A stretch of 64,000 bases of DNA from Neobacillus thermocopriae (GTDB taxonomy: Bacteria; Bacillota; Bacilli; Bacillales; Cytobacillaceae). The translations under genes and the position numbers were made by a program. The stretch lies in the NCBI RefSeq assembly GCF_010975035.1, contig NZ_JAAIUV010000011.1, positions 1 through 64,000 of the forward strand. Direction: 5' to 3'. Positions 55,558-64,000 of the stretch are shown here, piece by piece. The notes below the pieces were generated by a model. It worked only from the letters and a program-made list of their open reading frames with translations. It did no database searches and was not told the origin of the DNA. Numbering within the stretch: position 1 is the first letter of the stretch; every line of letters starts with the position of its first letter.

Positions 55558-56256
55558 TTAATGAAGACTTTCCATCAACTGATAGGTTAATGGTGCCTTC
55601 GTTTTTAGTTGTTCATTAGTTTGGTTATTTAAATAATACATGGCAAAGGCTTCAGCAAAATATTCCTCATGATATTGAAAATATTCATTATTAGGAAATA
55701 ATTTTTCATACTCCTGCTTCCATATTTCATTAAATTTCTTTGTTTTACTAATATGATTAAATACGAGATTATCTATAGAATGAGCCAATTCATGTAATTC
55801 CAAATTCACAGAACCATGTCCATTTCCTTTTTCACTCGCACCAATTTTCACATGTACAACCTTAGATCCGCCAATACCAGGTACATTATCCCAAGTTACC
55901 CCGTTTTGATAACCCCTCGGTGTTTTTCCTAATAAATGGCGGGTAGTCGTGTGGTCCGTAAGTTTTCCAGAAAATAGATTGACGATGATACCCTCTTGAT
56001 AAATTTTTTCAATAATCGATGACCTTATTGAACCAATTCGATTAATCATCAAAGCAACATCTTTATGATTAAATGACTCACGTGGGAGATAGATGATTTC
56101 CTTTAATTGTTCTGGTAAATTGGAATTCAGAGAATGAATGAGAATCGTATCATTGGGATAATCGCCTAAAGCAACCCCTTCAATGGATGCCTGGGATGTT
56201 CGAATTGATTGCAGGTATAAGCTTATGATGAAAAATAGAATAACCCATTTACGCAT
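55558..56256 (-). CDS. Secreted lethal-factor-type metallopeptidase (PPEP-like)
   Basis: 232 residues with a Sec signal peptide (to about residue 24). LELHELAHSIDN gives the HExxH zinc motif (His155, Glu156, His159) and EYFAEAFAMYYLN supplies the third ligand/Glu near 202, as in the ATLF/Pro-Pro endopeptidase family. Small single-domain size fits PPEP, which cut Pro-Pro bonds in surface proteins. Target not evident; no PxxPP-rich protein is adjacent. Confidence 0.8.
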   Translation of the reverse strand: MRKWVILFFIISLYLQSIRTSQASIEGVALGDYPNDTILIHSLNSNLPEQLKEIIYLPRESFNHKDVALMINRIGSIRSSIIEKIYQEGIIVNLFSGKLTDHTTTRHLLGKTPRGYQNGVTWDNVPGIGGSKVVHVKIGASEKGNGHGSVNLELHELAHSIDNLVFNHISKTKKFNEIWKQEYEKLFPNNEYFQYHEEYFAEAFAMYYLNNQTNEQLKTKAPLTYQLMESLH

Positions 56257-56515
56257 GATTATATCCCCAATTTATATAATATTACTATAATTATAACATG
56301 CTAAATAGATTGATAGTTTTCTATAAAAATAGGTAACTTGAGGAAAAATGGAAGAAGAGAGCAATCTCTCTGGTCAGCTTCAAATGATCAGATCACTAAA
56401 AATGAGATAAGTATACACAGCATAATGAAATGGACGTATTTTAGATCATTCTCGAAATCAATTATAATTTTTTTAACAAATAAGGCTGCTAAAACTAAGC
56501 AGCCTTCTAAAACTA
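56257..56515. other. Intergenic stretch with terD3 terminator
   Basis: No gene. AAGGCTGCT (56482-56490) pairs with AGCAGCCTT (56498-56506) and ends the ter operon. Confidence 0.6.
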
Positions 56516-57094
56516 TTAAACTTGTAATCCAAAATTCCGGCATAATGCAGCAAGTCCACCTGAAAATCCGCTTCCAACAGCATTGAATTTCCATTCACCA
56601 TTATGACGGTACAGCTCACAGATAACCACTGCTGTTTCTACCGAAAAGTCCTCTCCTAAATCAAAGCGCAGGATCTCACGTCCTGTTTCTTCGTCAACGA
56701 CACGAACAAAGGCGTTATTTACTTGACCAAAATTTTGTTTTCTTGCCTCTGCCTCATGAATCGTTACAGTAATAGCGATGCGATGAACATGGGAAGGTAC
56801 CCTGCTAAAATCAATACGAATTTGTTCATCATCGCCATCTCCATATCCTGTACGATTATCTCCTGTATGTTCAACTGCCCCAGAAGGATCAGATAAATTA
56901 TTATAGAAAACAAAATCTAATTCATTAATCACCCGACTATTTTCATCGGTCAAAAACGCACAAGCATCCAAATCGAAATCATGCCCACCATGGTAGTGGT
57001 TCGTATCCCATCCTAGACCGATAATGACTTTTTTTAATCCTGGATTTGTTTTGGTTAAATCAATTCTTTGTCCTTTTGTTAAATTAATAGCCAA
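56516..57094 (-). CDS. TerD-family stress protein (YceE-like)
   Basis: 192 residues from TTG 57094 (GAGGTGG upstream). Beta-sandwich TerD domain with calcium-binding acids ([27 protein letters not shown]). Cytoplasmic; linked to tellurite, oxidative and envelope stress in related operons. Last gene of the yceG-telA-terD-terD unit. Confidence 0.92.
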   Translation of the reverse strand: MAINLTKGQRIDLTKTNPGLKKVIIGLGWDTNHYHGGHDFDLDACAFLTDENSRVINELDFVFYNNLSDPSGAVEHTGDNRTGYGDGDDEQIRIDFSRVPSHVHRIAITVTIHEAEARKQNFGQVNNAFVRVVDEETGREILRFDLGEDFSVETAVVICELYRHNGEWKFNAVGSGFSGGLAALCRNFGLQV

Positions 57095-57168
57095 TTGTAC
57101 CACCTCATCCTGATCTTTATTCATTAACAGCTACATCCTTATAAATGGGTGTACAGTATTACTAAGTA

Positions 57169-57780
57169 TTAGCTGTATGAACGAACAATTTCAGCCAATC
57201 CAGTCGCATTTGTTCCATTACCAACAGCAGCGAATTTCCATTCGTTCCCATATCGATAAATTTCACCAACTACAAGGCATGTCTTACCATTATAATCATC
57301 CGTCAAATTATAATGAATTAATTCTTGATGGGTATTAGGATTCACGACACGAATAAATGCATTTCGAATCATACCGAAGTGCTGTTTTCTTTTTACACAA
57401 TCATAAATATTTACCACAAATACTAGTTTTTTAATATGAGCTGGTACTCGACTTAGATCAATCATAATTTGCTCATCGTCACCGTCACCATCTCCAGTCA
57501 AATTATCACCGGAATGCTGTACGCTACCGTCTACACTTCTTAAGTTACCAAAATAAATGACATCTTTGTTATTTTGCAATTTATCATTGTCTCCCAACAT
57601 AAGTACGGAAGCATCACAGTCCACATTCGGGGCACTCGCACCACCAAATAAAGCACTAAAAAAGCCTCCACCACCACTCTTTTGAACAGGATCCCAACCT
57701 AAGCCTACCATAATTTTTGTCAGTCCCGGATTTCCTTTCGTTAAATCTACACGCTGTCCTTTTTGTAAATTAATAGCCAT
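57169..57780 (-). CDS. TerD-family protein with Gly/Phe insertion (YceC-like)
   Basis: 203 residues from ATG 57780 (GAGGTGAGAG upstream). Like its paralogues but with an insertion SGGGGFFSALFGGASAP at about 35-51, between the first strand and the first metal loop. [13 protein letters not shown] is intact. Such insertions occur in B. subtilis YceC. May mediate partner contact. Confidence 0.9.
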   Translation of the reverse strand: MAINLQKGQRVDLTKGNPGLTKIMVGLGWDPVQKSGGGGFFSALFGGASAPNVDCDASVLMLGDNDKLQNNKDVIYFGNLRSVDGSVQHSGDNLTGDGDGDDEQIMIDLSRVPAHIKKLVFVVNIYDCVKRKQHFGMIRNAFIRVVNPNTHQELIHYNLTDDYNGKTCLVVGEIYRYGNEWKFAAVGNGTNATGLAEIVRSYS

Positions 57781-57801
57781 TTCTCTCACCTCATTAATAT
57801 A

Positions 57802-58902
57802 TTACAGCTTCATCTTTTTAAAGTTTTCCTGAAGTTGTTCCAGGCGTTTTGTCCCTTCCTGGCGTAAGCGTTTATTTTCTTCTTCTATTGCTTTTGTTTC
57901 CTGCAATCCTTTTAAGATAATGTTCCAAGATTCTTCAATTGTTTCCATTTTAATGCTCGGTCCACCAGCAAGTCTTGCAATTTCAGTGCTTTGTTGTGAA
58001 ATATTTTGTGCATTTCTAAGCAGCATCTCATTTGTCCGGCGATCGAGTTCACTCATGGAATCTGCAACCAGCTTTTGACGCTTAGCTGCAACGGCTTGAA
58101 TTAAGCCATTTTTAAATATTGGGATAGTAGTTACAAATGCAGAATTTATCTTACCTATCAATTTAGTATTTCCACGCTGGAGCATCCTGATTTGTGGAGC
58201 CGTCTGCAAAGCTACCATTTTGGCCATTTCAAGATCGTAAATTCTTTGTTCTAATGCCTCAATCGCGTTTTTTAATGAATCCAGCTGCATCGAAGCTAGC
58301 TGATCTCCTGAAGCAACCCTAGTCTCCAGTTGAGGAAGTTGATGATTTTTCAATTCCTCGACTTTTATTTCACCAGCAACAATATACTTCTCAAGGGTCA
58401 AATAGTATTGGTAGTTTTGTTCATACATCTCTTCAAGCATATTAGTGGCTTCGACCATTTCCTGTTTATACTTAGAAATTTCTACATATACTTTATCAAT
58501 TTCATGGCCCATCGTCTGATATTTTCCAAACAGCTTTTCGATCATCTTTTCGCCTTTTTTAAATAACTTACCAAAAAAGCCACCTGATGTTTTTTGAAAA
58601 TCTTTTGGATCAAACTTATCCATTATTCTTCCTAGTTGTTTCAATAATTCACCGGAATCCTCAACCTTCGTCGTCCTCATATTTCCTAGAATTTGATCAG
58701 AAAAACTAGAGATTTGCTCTGCCGGCTCCTTCCCAAACTCCAATATTTGGATTTGGTCCCTTTCGTCTATTGATCGGGCTAAATTTTGAATTTCCGGTTC
58801 TTTTCGAAGTGCTAGCTTAATATCAGAAACCTTTGTTTCTGTTAATTTATCTTCAGCGGACTGCAAAGTAATATCATTAGAGGAATTTGTTGATAAATTC
58901 AA
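57802..58902 (-). CDS. TelA-like toxic anion resistance protein (YceH)
   Basis: 366 residues, all-helical, with a long coiled coil (about 165-345; QLETRVASGDQLASMQ). TelA/KlaA family linked to tellurite resistance; probably forms a scaffold on the membrane with TerC/TerD. Starts 3 bp after yceG. Confidence 0.92.
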   Translation of the reverse strand: MNLSTNSSNDITLQSAEDKLTETKVSDIKLALRKEPEIQNLARSIDERDQIQILEFGKEPAEQISSFSDQILGNMRTTKVEDSGELLKQLGRIMDKFDPKDFQKTSGGFFGKLFKKGEKMIEKLFGKYQTMGHEIDKVYVEISKYKQEMVEATNMLEEMYEQNYQYYLTLEKYIVAGEIKVEELKNHQLPQLETRVASGDQLASMQLDSLKNAIEALEQRIYDLEMAKMVALQTAPQIRMLQRGNTKLIGKINSAFVTTIPIFKNGLIQAVAAKRQKLVADSMSELDRRTNEMLLRNAQNISQQSTEIARLAGGPSIKMETIEESWNIILKGLQETKAIEEENKRLRQEGTKRLEQLQENFKKMKL

Positions 58903-58905
58903 TGG

Positions 58906-60543
58906 TTAGTCCCCCCTAAAATTTTTCAAGATTCCTTGGATAAGCCCTTTTTGAAAGATGGACGGCTCCTTATACTCCAAATCAAATACAACATCCTCAA
59001 GCCAGTGGATATCAAATAATTGGTTGTCTAAGTAATTCTCAATGTCGTTATGACCAGTTGGATTAAATAGAATGATATCAATTCCAAATTGATTAAGTAA
59101 TAGAATCAAAGCTGCATCTGACCTAGAAAGCGTTCCGGTTCTCTCATTATTAAAGATAATTAATTTAGGTACATGTTGAGAATAATCGAACTTCTCTAGC
59201 AACTGGATGATGTTTTTCGGTATAAACATGGATTGAGTAAACAGATAAATTTTAACTTCTTCCATGTTTTCCTTAGAAAATGGTTTTAATCCTGGATTTT
59301 CACAAAGTCTCCTGATGGCTTCTGCCAAGCCGTATTGTAAACCCTTTGGCAAATAGGAATAAGGCCAATAATGTGCCTGAATAATTTTTTCCGGATTAAT
59401 TCGACCATCCTTTTCTAAAGCATTACGGTAATGAAATCGAAAGTCGCTTGAACTAGGAATTGAAAACGGAAGTCTTTGAATAAATAGGGTATGCTCGAGT
59501 TGGTTAAGAGAATGAATTCGATCCCAGTACTCTTTTCTGTTTCTGCTAACACCTTGAACTTTTGCGAAAATAGAAGGTATTTTCACCTGTCCATTTTTCA
59601 CCTCAAATTCAGGGCGGATCATCGCCATCTCTTTTCCCAAAATAAACAATTCATCGAAAGTCGTTTTCAAGGTCAATGATGACGGGATGTATTCTCTTAA
59701 TTGCCATGGTTTATATAGACCTGAACCTTCCTGGTTTAATACCATTTCAATTTCCTTTGAAGCTCGATACGCTACTGTTGTTTTCCGGCTGCGCCTTTTC
59801 GTTGGAAATGGTTCAGGAGTTGACGTTTTTGGGTAGCGATATTCAAAAATATCATCGATTCCCATTCCTTCTAGGATGTCTTTTCCTTCCGGATGAAAAA
59901 TAACTATATCGCAACCAAGCTTAATTAAATAATAAAGAAAATACTGATGACTTTTCTTAAAATCGCCATACCATAAAAACTTTGGCATTTCTTTTTCGGG
60001 ATTAGCATCTTTGAGTAGAGGTTGTAGGTGGTTATATGACCACTTAACAAGATCTACAAGAACACGCCTTAATTCGGAATTATTTAACCCATTGCTTTCA
60101 CGTGCAGCAAATAATTCCAATGTTTCCTTCATAGCTTCCCTCAATTTGCGGTGGACCGCTGGCACACTGGATTTTAATAATAACTCTTCTCCTTCCAGAA
60201 AAGCGGTAAATCGGTTGGGAGATAGTTTCTGTTCCTGATTAATATTGATTACTCTCTGTATCGATTGAAAATGCAAATTATTTATTGCCTTATTTAAGGA
60301 ATCTTTACTTAATAGTCGAAGATTTGTCTCCGGCAAATGGACATAATCAAATAACTGATTATAATACTCATCCGTATCGATTGGAACCCCGAGGAATTTC
60401 CCCAACACCTGGCCAATTTGAATAACCCCATTTTGCAGTAAATAATTTGGTCGCTCTGAGAGTGGCTTTTTCAACATTCCAATCCAATTATCGTATGTAA
60501 GGGATACCTGCCGGATGTTTAATTGATTGTTTGTTGGTAGCAA
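58906..60543 (-). CDS. YceG family protein
   Basis: 545 residues from TTG 60543. Two similar halves, each with KFLWYGDFKKSHQYFLYYL-like and LIIFNNERTG-like segments, fitting the YceG_bac family tied to Ter systems. Enzyme role unknown. Preceded by its own sigma-W promoter. Confidence 0.88.
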   Translation of the reverse strand: MLPTNNQLNIRQVSLTYDNWIGMLKKPLSERPNYLLQNGVIQIGQVLGKFLGVPIDTDEYYNQLFDYVHLPETNLRLLSKDSLNKAINNLHFQSIQRVININQEQKLSPNRFTAFLEGEELLLKSSVPAVHRKLREAMKETLELFAARESNGLNNSELRRVLVDLVKWSYNHLQPLLKDANPEKEMPKFLWYGDFKKSHQYFLYYLIKLGCDIVIFHPEGKDILEGMGIDDIFEYRYPKTSTPEPFPTKRRSRKTTVAYRASKEIEMVLNQEGSGLYKPWQLREYIPSSLTLKTTFDELFILGKEMAMIRPEFEVKNGQVKIPSIFAKVQGVSRNRKEYWDRIHSLNQLEHTLFIQRLPFSIPSSSDFRFHYRNALEKDGRINPEKIIQAHYWPYSYLPKGLQYGLAEAIRRLCENPGLKPFSKENMEEVKIYLFTQSMFIPKNIIQLLEKFDYSQHVPKLIIFNNERTGTLSRSDAALILLLNQFGIDIILFNPTGHNDIENYLDNQLFDIHWLEDVVFDLEYKEPSIFQKGLIQGILKNFRGD

Positions 60544-60646
60544 TCCAATTCCCTTCCCTCTAAAGCGATAGCTTCATTTCAACTTAATAAATTATGTAAA
60601 ATTTGTTCTTTATCCTAACACTGTTAGAAATTCCTACATTCGTATA

Positions 60647-60672
60647 TACGATTATCGATAAAAAATGTTTCA
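60647..60672 (-). promoter_or_regulatory. ECF sigma (sigma-W type) promoter of yceG operon
   Basis: Minus-strand TGAAAC (60672-60667), 16 bp, CGTA (60650-60647). Same sequence and spacing as the promoter at 62733. It also forms a palindrome TCGTATATACGA at 60640-60651. Confidence 0.85.
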
Positions 60673-60758
60673 TAAAAACAAGATTTTTTCACCTTTGTTC
60701 ACATTTTTCCTTGTCCCTACATAGTATTGAGTACTCAAGATAAAGTAGGTGACTAACA

Positions 60759-61004
60759 TTGCGATTTTTATATAAACGACCGCAAGCAGAAACAGTCCAA
60801 GAAGAATTAAAAACAGTATTCGAAGTTATGGGATCAGAACTTTTTATTTACCTCGACTTATTTCTATTTAGTATTATTTTTACACTACTTCTTTCACCTG
60901 TAATAAAATCAATCACCATGGTAATTGTATTTCTAGTGTCGAGCTATAGTATTTTTTCAATTATTTATATCTTTCTTTTCAAGATGAAAGTGGAAAATAG
61001 CTAG
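60759..61004 (+). CDS. Small two-TM membrane protein (81 aa)
   Basis: Starts at TTG 60759 behind AGGTGA. Polar N-terminal 25 residues (LYKRPQAETVQEELKTVFEV) then two TM segments. Family not recognised. Divergent from the yceG operon, whose promoter lies in the intergenic gap. Confidence 0.65.
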   Translation: MRFLYKRPQAETVQEELKTVFEVMGSELFIYLDLFLFSIIFTLLLSPVIKSITMVIVFLVSSYSIFSIIYIFLFKMKVENS

Positions 61005-61225
61005 ACTTTTTAGAGGAATCCCTTCACAAAAAATGTGAATTTCTATCCCCTGCCCTAACCTCCAAGTTTTTCACTTGATCCTTATTATCTAATGTTTTAC
61101 AAACTACATCTTTCTTAAGAACGATAAATAATCACCTGATTTGAAAACACTAGGCAATTATTTTGCGCTGTACTAAGGCATAGGCATATATAGATACCAT
61201 GGTCTAGCTATGCCACGAAATAAAA

Positions 61226-61258
61226 AAATGGGAGGTCCATACGTTAACTCTCCCATTT
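61226..61258. terminator. Terminator after terC
   Basis: AAATGGGAG (61226-61234) pairs with CTCCCATTT (61250-61258), then a T run on the minus strand. Confidence 0.85.
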
Positions 61259-61263
61259 AAACC

Positions 61264-62043
61264 TTATGATTGATTTTCATTGCTCGTTTTTTCCTTTTTA
61301 TTCATAAAGTGAACAATAAATGTGGCTCCAAATGTTACTAATAAAATGACGAAGAATGTGACATGCCCTATATCAATGTGGAATACTTTCAACAACATTT
61401 TAATTGCAATAAATAGAATTAAAATATACGCAGTCGTTTCAAGTTCTGGAATCCGATCAATTAACGTAATAAAGATACCGGCAATGCCTCGCATCATTAA
61501 AACTCCAAGCATTCCACCTAATAATAGTACCCATACTTCTTCACTTATTCCAAATGCTGCTAGAACACTATCAACAGAAAAAGCAATATCCATTAACTCA
61601 ACCGCAGCCACTGTACCCCAAAAAGTTCCAAATAAACGGATGAATAAACCGTTTTTATTTATGCCATGTTCTTCTTCCGATTCTGTCGTTAGTGCCTCTT
61701 TTCGTTTATCCATAAAGTATTTAATAGACAACCATGCCAAATAACCTGCACCTAATAATTTTACCCACCAAAGTTTAATTAAGTACACACCTACTCCAAT
61801 AGCAATAAAACGGAAAAGATAGGCTCCTAATAATCCATAAAAGAGCGCTTTTTTTCGTTGATTTTCAGGTAAATGTTTAACCATTACAGCTAAAACTAAG
61901 GCATTATCTGCTGAAAGTAAACCTTCAAGTATAACGAGCGTACCGATTAATCCCCAGGATACTGGATCTGTTAATACCTCACCCCACATTTTCCAATCAA
62001 AAAACTGTGCATAAGTATTTAATATATCTTGTAAAACAGACAT
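61264..62043 (-). CDS. TerC-family membrane protein (YceF)
   Basis: 259 residues, about seven TM. ILEGLLSADNALVLAVMVK and AVELMDIAFSVDSVLAAFG are the TerC motifs with acidic metal-binding residues. Likely manganese/metal export or folding aid for secreted proteins, per the family. Downstream of terD1 with a weak terminator between. Confidence 0.93.
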   Translation of the reverse strand: MSVLQDILNTYAQFFDWKMWGEVLTDPVSWGLIGTLVILEGLLSADNALVLAVMVKHLPENQRKKALFYGLLGAYLFRFIAIGVGVYLIKLWWVKLLGAGYLAWLSIKYFMDKRKEALTTESEEEHGINKNGLFIRLFGTFWGTVAAVELMDIAFSVDSVLAAFGISEEVWVLLLGGMLGVLMMRGIAGIFITLIDRIPELETTAYILILFIAIKMLLKVFHIDIGHVTFFVILLVTFGATFIVHFMNKKEKTSNENQS

Positions 62044-62080
62044 TCAAGTATTTCCTCCTAGATGTAACCAATTTTTCTAA

Positions 62081-62102
62081 AGACCCAGCTAAAGCTGGGT
62101 CT
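62081..62102. terminator. Hairpin between terD1 and terC
   Basis: AGACCCAGCT (62081-62090) pairs with AGCTGGGTCT (62093-62102) with a T-rich tract after on the minus strand; may attenuate terC. Confidence 0.7.
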
Positions 62103-62116
62103 CTTCTCTTTTCAAG

Positions 62117-62698
62117 TTAGCTCACTTGTAATCCAAAATCAGTAGCCAGGGCTGCTAAACCACCTTGATAACCACTTCCGATGGCACTAAATTTCCACTC
62201 GCCATTGTGTCGATAAAGCTCGCCCACAACAATGGCTGTTTCAATAGAGAAATCTTCTCCTAAATCATAACGAATTAATTCCTCTCCAGTTACTTCATTA
62301 AAAATACGAACATAGGAATTAGATACCTGTCCAAAATTTTGTTTTCGAATATCAGCTTCATGGATGGTAATGGTAAAAGCAATTCTCTGAATATTTGCTG
62401 GCACCATTGAAAGGTTTACACTAATTTGTTCGTCATCGCCGTCACCTTCACCTGTACGGTTGTCTCCATTATGTATGACAGCACCATTTCCCCCTTTAGG
62501 ATTATTATAAAAAACAAAATCGGTTTCAGTTGTAACTTTCCCATTTTCTCCTAATAGAAATACAGAAGAGTCTAAGTCAAAATCATATCCACCATCATAT
62601 TTATTAATATCCCAACCCAGCCCGACAACTACTTTTGTTAAACCTGGATTTGTCTTAGTAAGGTCTACTTTTTGTCCTTTTGATAAACTTACTGCCAT
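62117..62698 (-). CDS. TerD-family stress protein (YceD-like)
   Basis: 193 residues, standard Ter[49 protein letters not shown]. First gene after the sigma-W promoter. RBS GGAGGAATG. Cytoplasmic stress protein. Confidence 0.93.
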   Translation of the reverse strand: MAVSLSKGQKVDLTKTNPGLTKVVVGLGWDINKYDGGYDFDLDSSVFLLGENGKVTTETDFVFYNNPKGGNGAVIHNGDNRTGEGDGDDEQISVNLSMVPANIQRIAFTITIHEADIRKQNFGQVSNSYVRIFNEVTGEELIRYDLGEDFSIETAIVVGELYRHNGEWKFSAIGSGYQGGLAALATDFGLQVS

Positions 62699-62732
62699 TT
62701 TTACATTCCTCCTAATTTCGTAATAGTTTATT

Positions 62733-62758
62733 TACGAAATTTCTTAAGAAAAGTTTCA
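62733..62758 (-). promoter_or_regulatory. ECF sigma (sigma-W type) promoter of terD-terC
   Basis: Minus-strand TGAAAC (62758-62753), 16 bp spacer, CGTA (62736-62733): exact sigma-W consensus. It lies 35 bp before the terD1 ATG. Expect envelope-stress induction, as for yceCDEFGH of B. subtilis. Confidence 0.88.
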
Positions 62759-62877
62759 TATGTTCGTTATATTTCTTTCTATGTTTTAGTTAATCCATTT
62801 TTTAGTAAAATTGATTGAAAACATATTATTTCACTTTATACAAAAAGAAATGGACGAAACAAATTCGTCCTTTTATA

Positions 62878-63312
62878 TTAACAGTGTGCTTCAAAAGCAC
62901 CGAGTAAATTATTCATGATTGATTCCATCGGCATTCCTTCGATGTCATGGCGTGGAATAAAGTGAACGACTTTTTTTCCTTTTAATAAAGCCATGGATGG
63001 GGATGATGGCTCAATGCCCTCAAAATACTCACGCATTTTTGCTGTTGCTTCTTTATCTTGTCCTGCAAATACCGTAACAAGATGATCCGGTTTCTTTTCG
63101 CTGTTTAATACAGCCTGAGTTGCAGCAGGACGAGCTAGCCCGGCAGCACAACCGCATACGGAATTAACTACCACTAAAGTTGTACCTTCCACATTTTCCA
63201 TAAATTCCTCTACCTCTTCAGCGGTTGTCAACTCCTTAAACCCAGCTCTTGTTAGTTCTTCCCGCATCGGCTGCACCATTTGTCTCATATACTCTTCATA
63301 AGCATTTAACAT
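62878..63312 (-). CDS. brxA: Bacilliredoxin BrxA (YphP)
   Basis: 144 residues from ATG 63312. Thioredoxin-like with the CGC active site VVNSVCGCAAG (Cys53, Cys55). Removes bacillithiol from protein mixed disulfides. RHDIEGMP and the C-terminal AHC are typical. Own weak hairpin after (GGACGAA...TTCGTCC). Confidence 0.95.
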   Translation of the reverse strand: MLNAYEEYMRQMVQPMREELTRAGFKELTTAEEVEEFMENVEGTTLVVVNSVCGCAAGLARPAATQAVLNSEKKPDHLVTVFAGQDKEATAKMREYFEGIEPSSPSMALLKGKKVVHFIPRHDIEGMPMESIMNNLLGAFEAHC

Positions 63313-63373
63313 AATTTTCACTCCGTTTCAATGGTCACTCTAATATTACTATAGCCTTTACCTATTATCCAAA

Positions 63374-64000
63374 TTATTCACTTGATTTTCTTGCTTCCGT
63401 CATTTGCTTCCATACTGACCCTTTGGCATCCTCTCCCCCTTCAATCCGTTCAATAGCCATTTTTATTTGCATGCTTACCTCAAATTCAGGATCGTTCTCG
63501 GCCTGTTTTAAAGCAGGAAGGGCTCGTTCGTCTCCCACCTCATATAAAAACATTGCCGCCCTCCAGCGGACCAATTTACTTGGATCCTTTAAGGCCTCCA
63601 ACATAGCATCCTGTGCTTCGGGAAATCCTAAATCAGACAAACAATCTCCTGCAGTTCTCCTTACTGTAACCGTCTTATCTTTAAGCGCTTTATATAAAAG
63701 TGGTAAAACGGCTTTATCTTTAATCATTCCTAGATAAACGACTGCCAGTCTTCGAATGGATGGCTTTACATCTGACAAAGCTTTTTCAAGAACAGGCAAT
63801 TCCTCTAGCTGAGGATCATCCATTTGTTCAAGTAGCTGGTATCGGTATTGCCAATCAGGGTGATTCAAATCTTCTAATGTTACTTTTCTCCACTGATGTT
63901 TAGTTTTCGATTCTGATCCCGATACTGTTGTTTGTGCCTTTTTGACCAATTCCTCCAGTCGCTCTTTCGGATAAGCTGCAATCAATTCTTCCACTACCTC
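63374..64000 (-). CDS. HEAT-repeat protein, C-terminal part (YpgR-like)
   Basis: The frame is open to the right window edge; only the C-terminal 208 residues are here. Repeats of the PBS-lyase/HEAT type ([38 protein letters not shown]). Matches the C-terminal half of YpgR/conserved virulence factor C proteins. The missing N-terminal part should start beyond 64000. Neighbour of brxA in other bacilli. Confidence 0.8.
   Translation of the reverse strand, partial: EVVEELIAAYPKERLEELVKKAQTTVSGSESKTKHQWRKVTLEDLNHPDWQYRYQLLEQMDDPQLEELPVLEKALSDVKPSIRRLAVVYLGMIKDKAVLPLLYKALKDKTVTVRRTAGDCLSDLGFPEAQDAMLEALKDPSKLVRWRAAMFLYEVGDERALPALKQAENDPEFEVSMQIKMAIERIEGGEDAKGSVWKQMTEARKSSE

Noticed and set aside
1..64000. 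CRISPR arrays, tRNA or rRNA genes, prophage or integrative element
   Set aside because: No regular repeats, no tRNA-like cloverleaf noticed, and gene content is ordinary chromosomal apart from one IS fragment.

Overview
The window looks like the chromosome of an endospore-forming member of the Bacillaceae (Bacillus in the broad sense). It is AT-rich, has GGAGG-type ribosome binding sites with frequent TTG and GTG starts, and carries many Bacillus sporulation or lineage genes (Sda-like, Spo0M, YodL, YozD, YozE, YokU, YjcZ, KamA-YodPQRST, TapA/SipW/TasA, SinR-like). A trpEGDCFBA operon behind two tandem T-boxes, rather than a TRAP-controlled operon with a detached trpG, resembles the B. cereus arrangement more than B. 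subtilis. I cannot name the species.

Layout. 1-560: cut end of an IS1182-family element. 0.6-3 kb: small gene, acyl-CoA ligase, Sda-like gene. 3-10.2 kb: trp operon (minus strand) read through two Trp T-boxes. 10.4-15.4 kb: MFS exporter, then fruRKA with a catabolite site inside its promoter. 15.4-19.5 kb: Ku and LigD (non-homologous end joining, divergent) and dapF. 19.6-26.6 kb: small accessory genes, including an SGNH esterase-PadR pair behind a palindromic operator, an unusual SDR protein, an Hsp20-like protein and a YtkA/FixH lipoprotein. 27-33.3 kb: C-terminal processing protease, deoD, yodL, spo0M, yozD, yodN, yozE, yokU. 33.3-41.6 kb: lysine 2,3-aminomutase locus (yodT-S-R-Q-P, a sigma-54 activator, kamA) with a clear -24/-12 promoter before kamA. 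41.7-48.6 kb: KtrD-like K+ channel, DUF502 protein, msrBA, ypmQRS, metallo-hydrolase. 48.8-52.2 kb: biofilm-fibre locus (TasA/CalY, TapA, SipW, an LPXTG-anchored TasA-like protein) and a SinR-like repressor. 52.2-56.3 kb: tatC/tatA, a decayed gene, dfrA-thyA and a secreted lethal-factor-type metallopeptidase. 56.5-62.7 kb: tellurite/stress cluster (three TerD, TerC, TelA, YceG) behind two sigma-W-type promoters. 62.9-64 kb: bacilliredoxin and a truncated HEAT-repeat gene.

How they work together. Most of the window is core metabolism and stress biology. Three blocks have readable regulation: trp (uncharged tRNA-Trp sensed twice), the kam locus (sigma-54 activator encoded inside the catabolic cluster), and the ter cluster (two promoters with identical ECF architecture). 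The biofilm block has three proteins likely to act together: SipW processes TasA-type signal peptides, TapA assists fibre assembly, and an LPXTG-bearing TasA relative could fix fibres to the wall. SinR-like boxes lie over the tasA and sinR promoter regions. I saw no CRISPR array, tRNA or rRNA. I see no wholly new multi-gene system. The best candidates for new biology are the PadR-esterase pair, the sortase-anchored TasA relative and the oddly substituted SDR protein.
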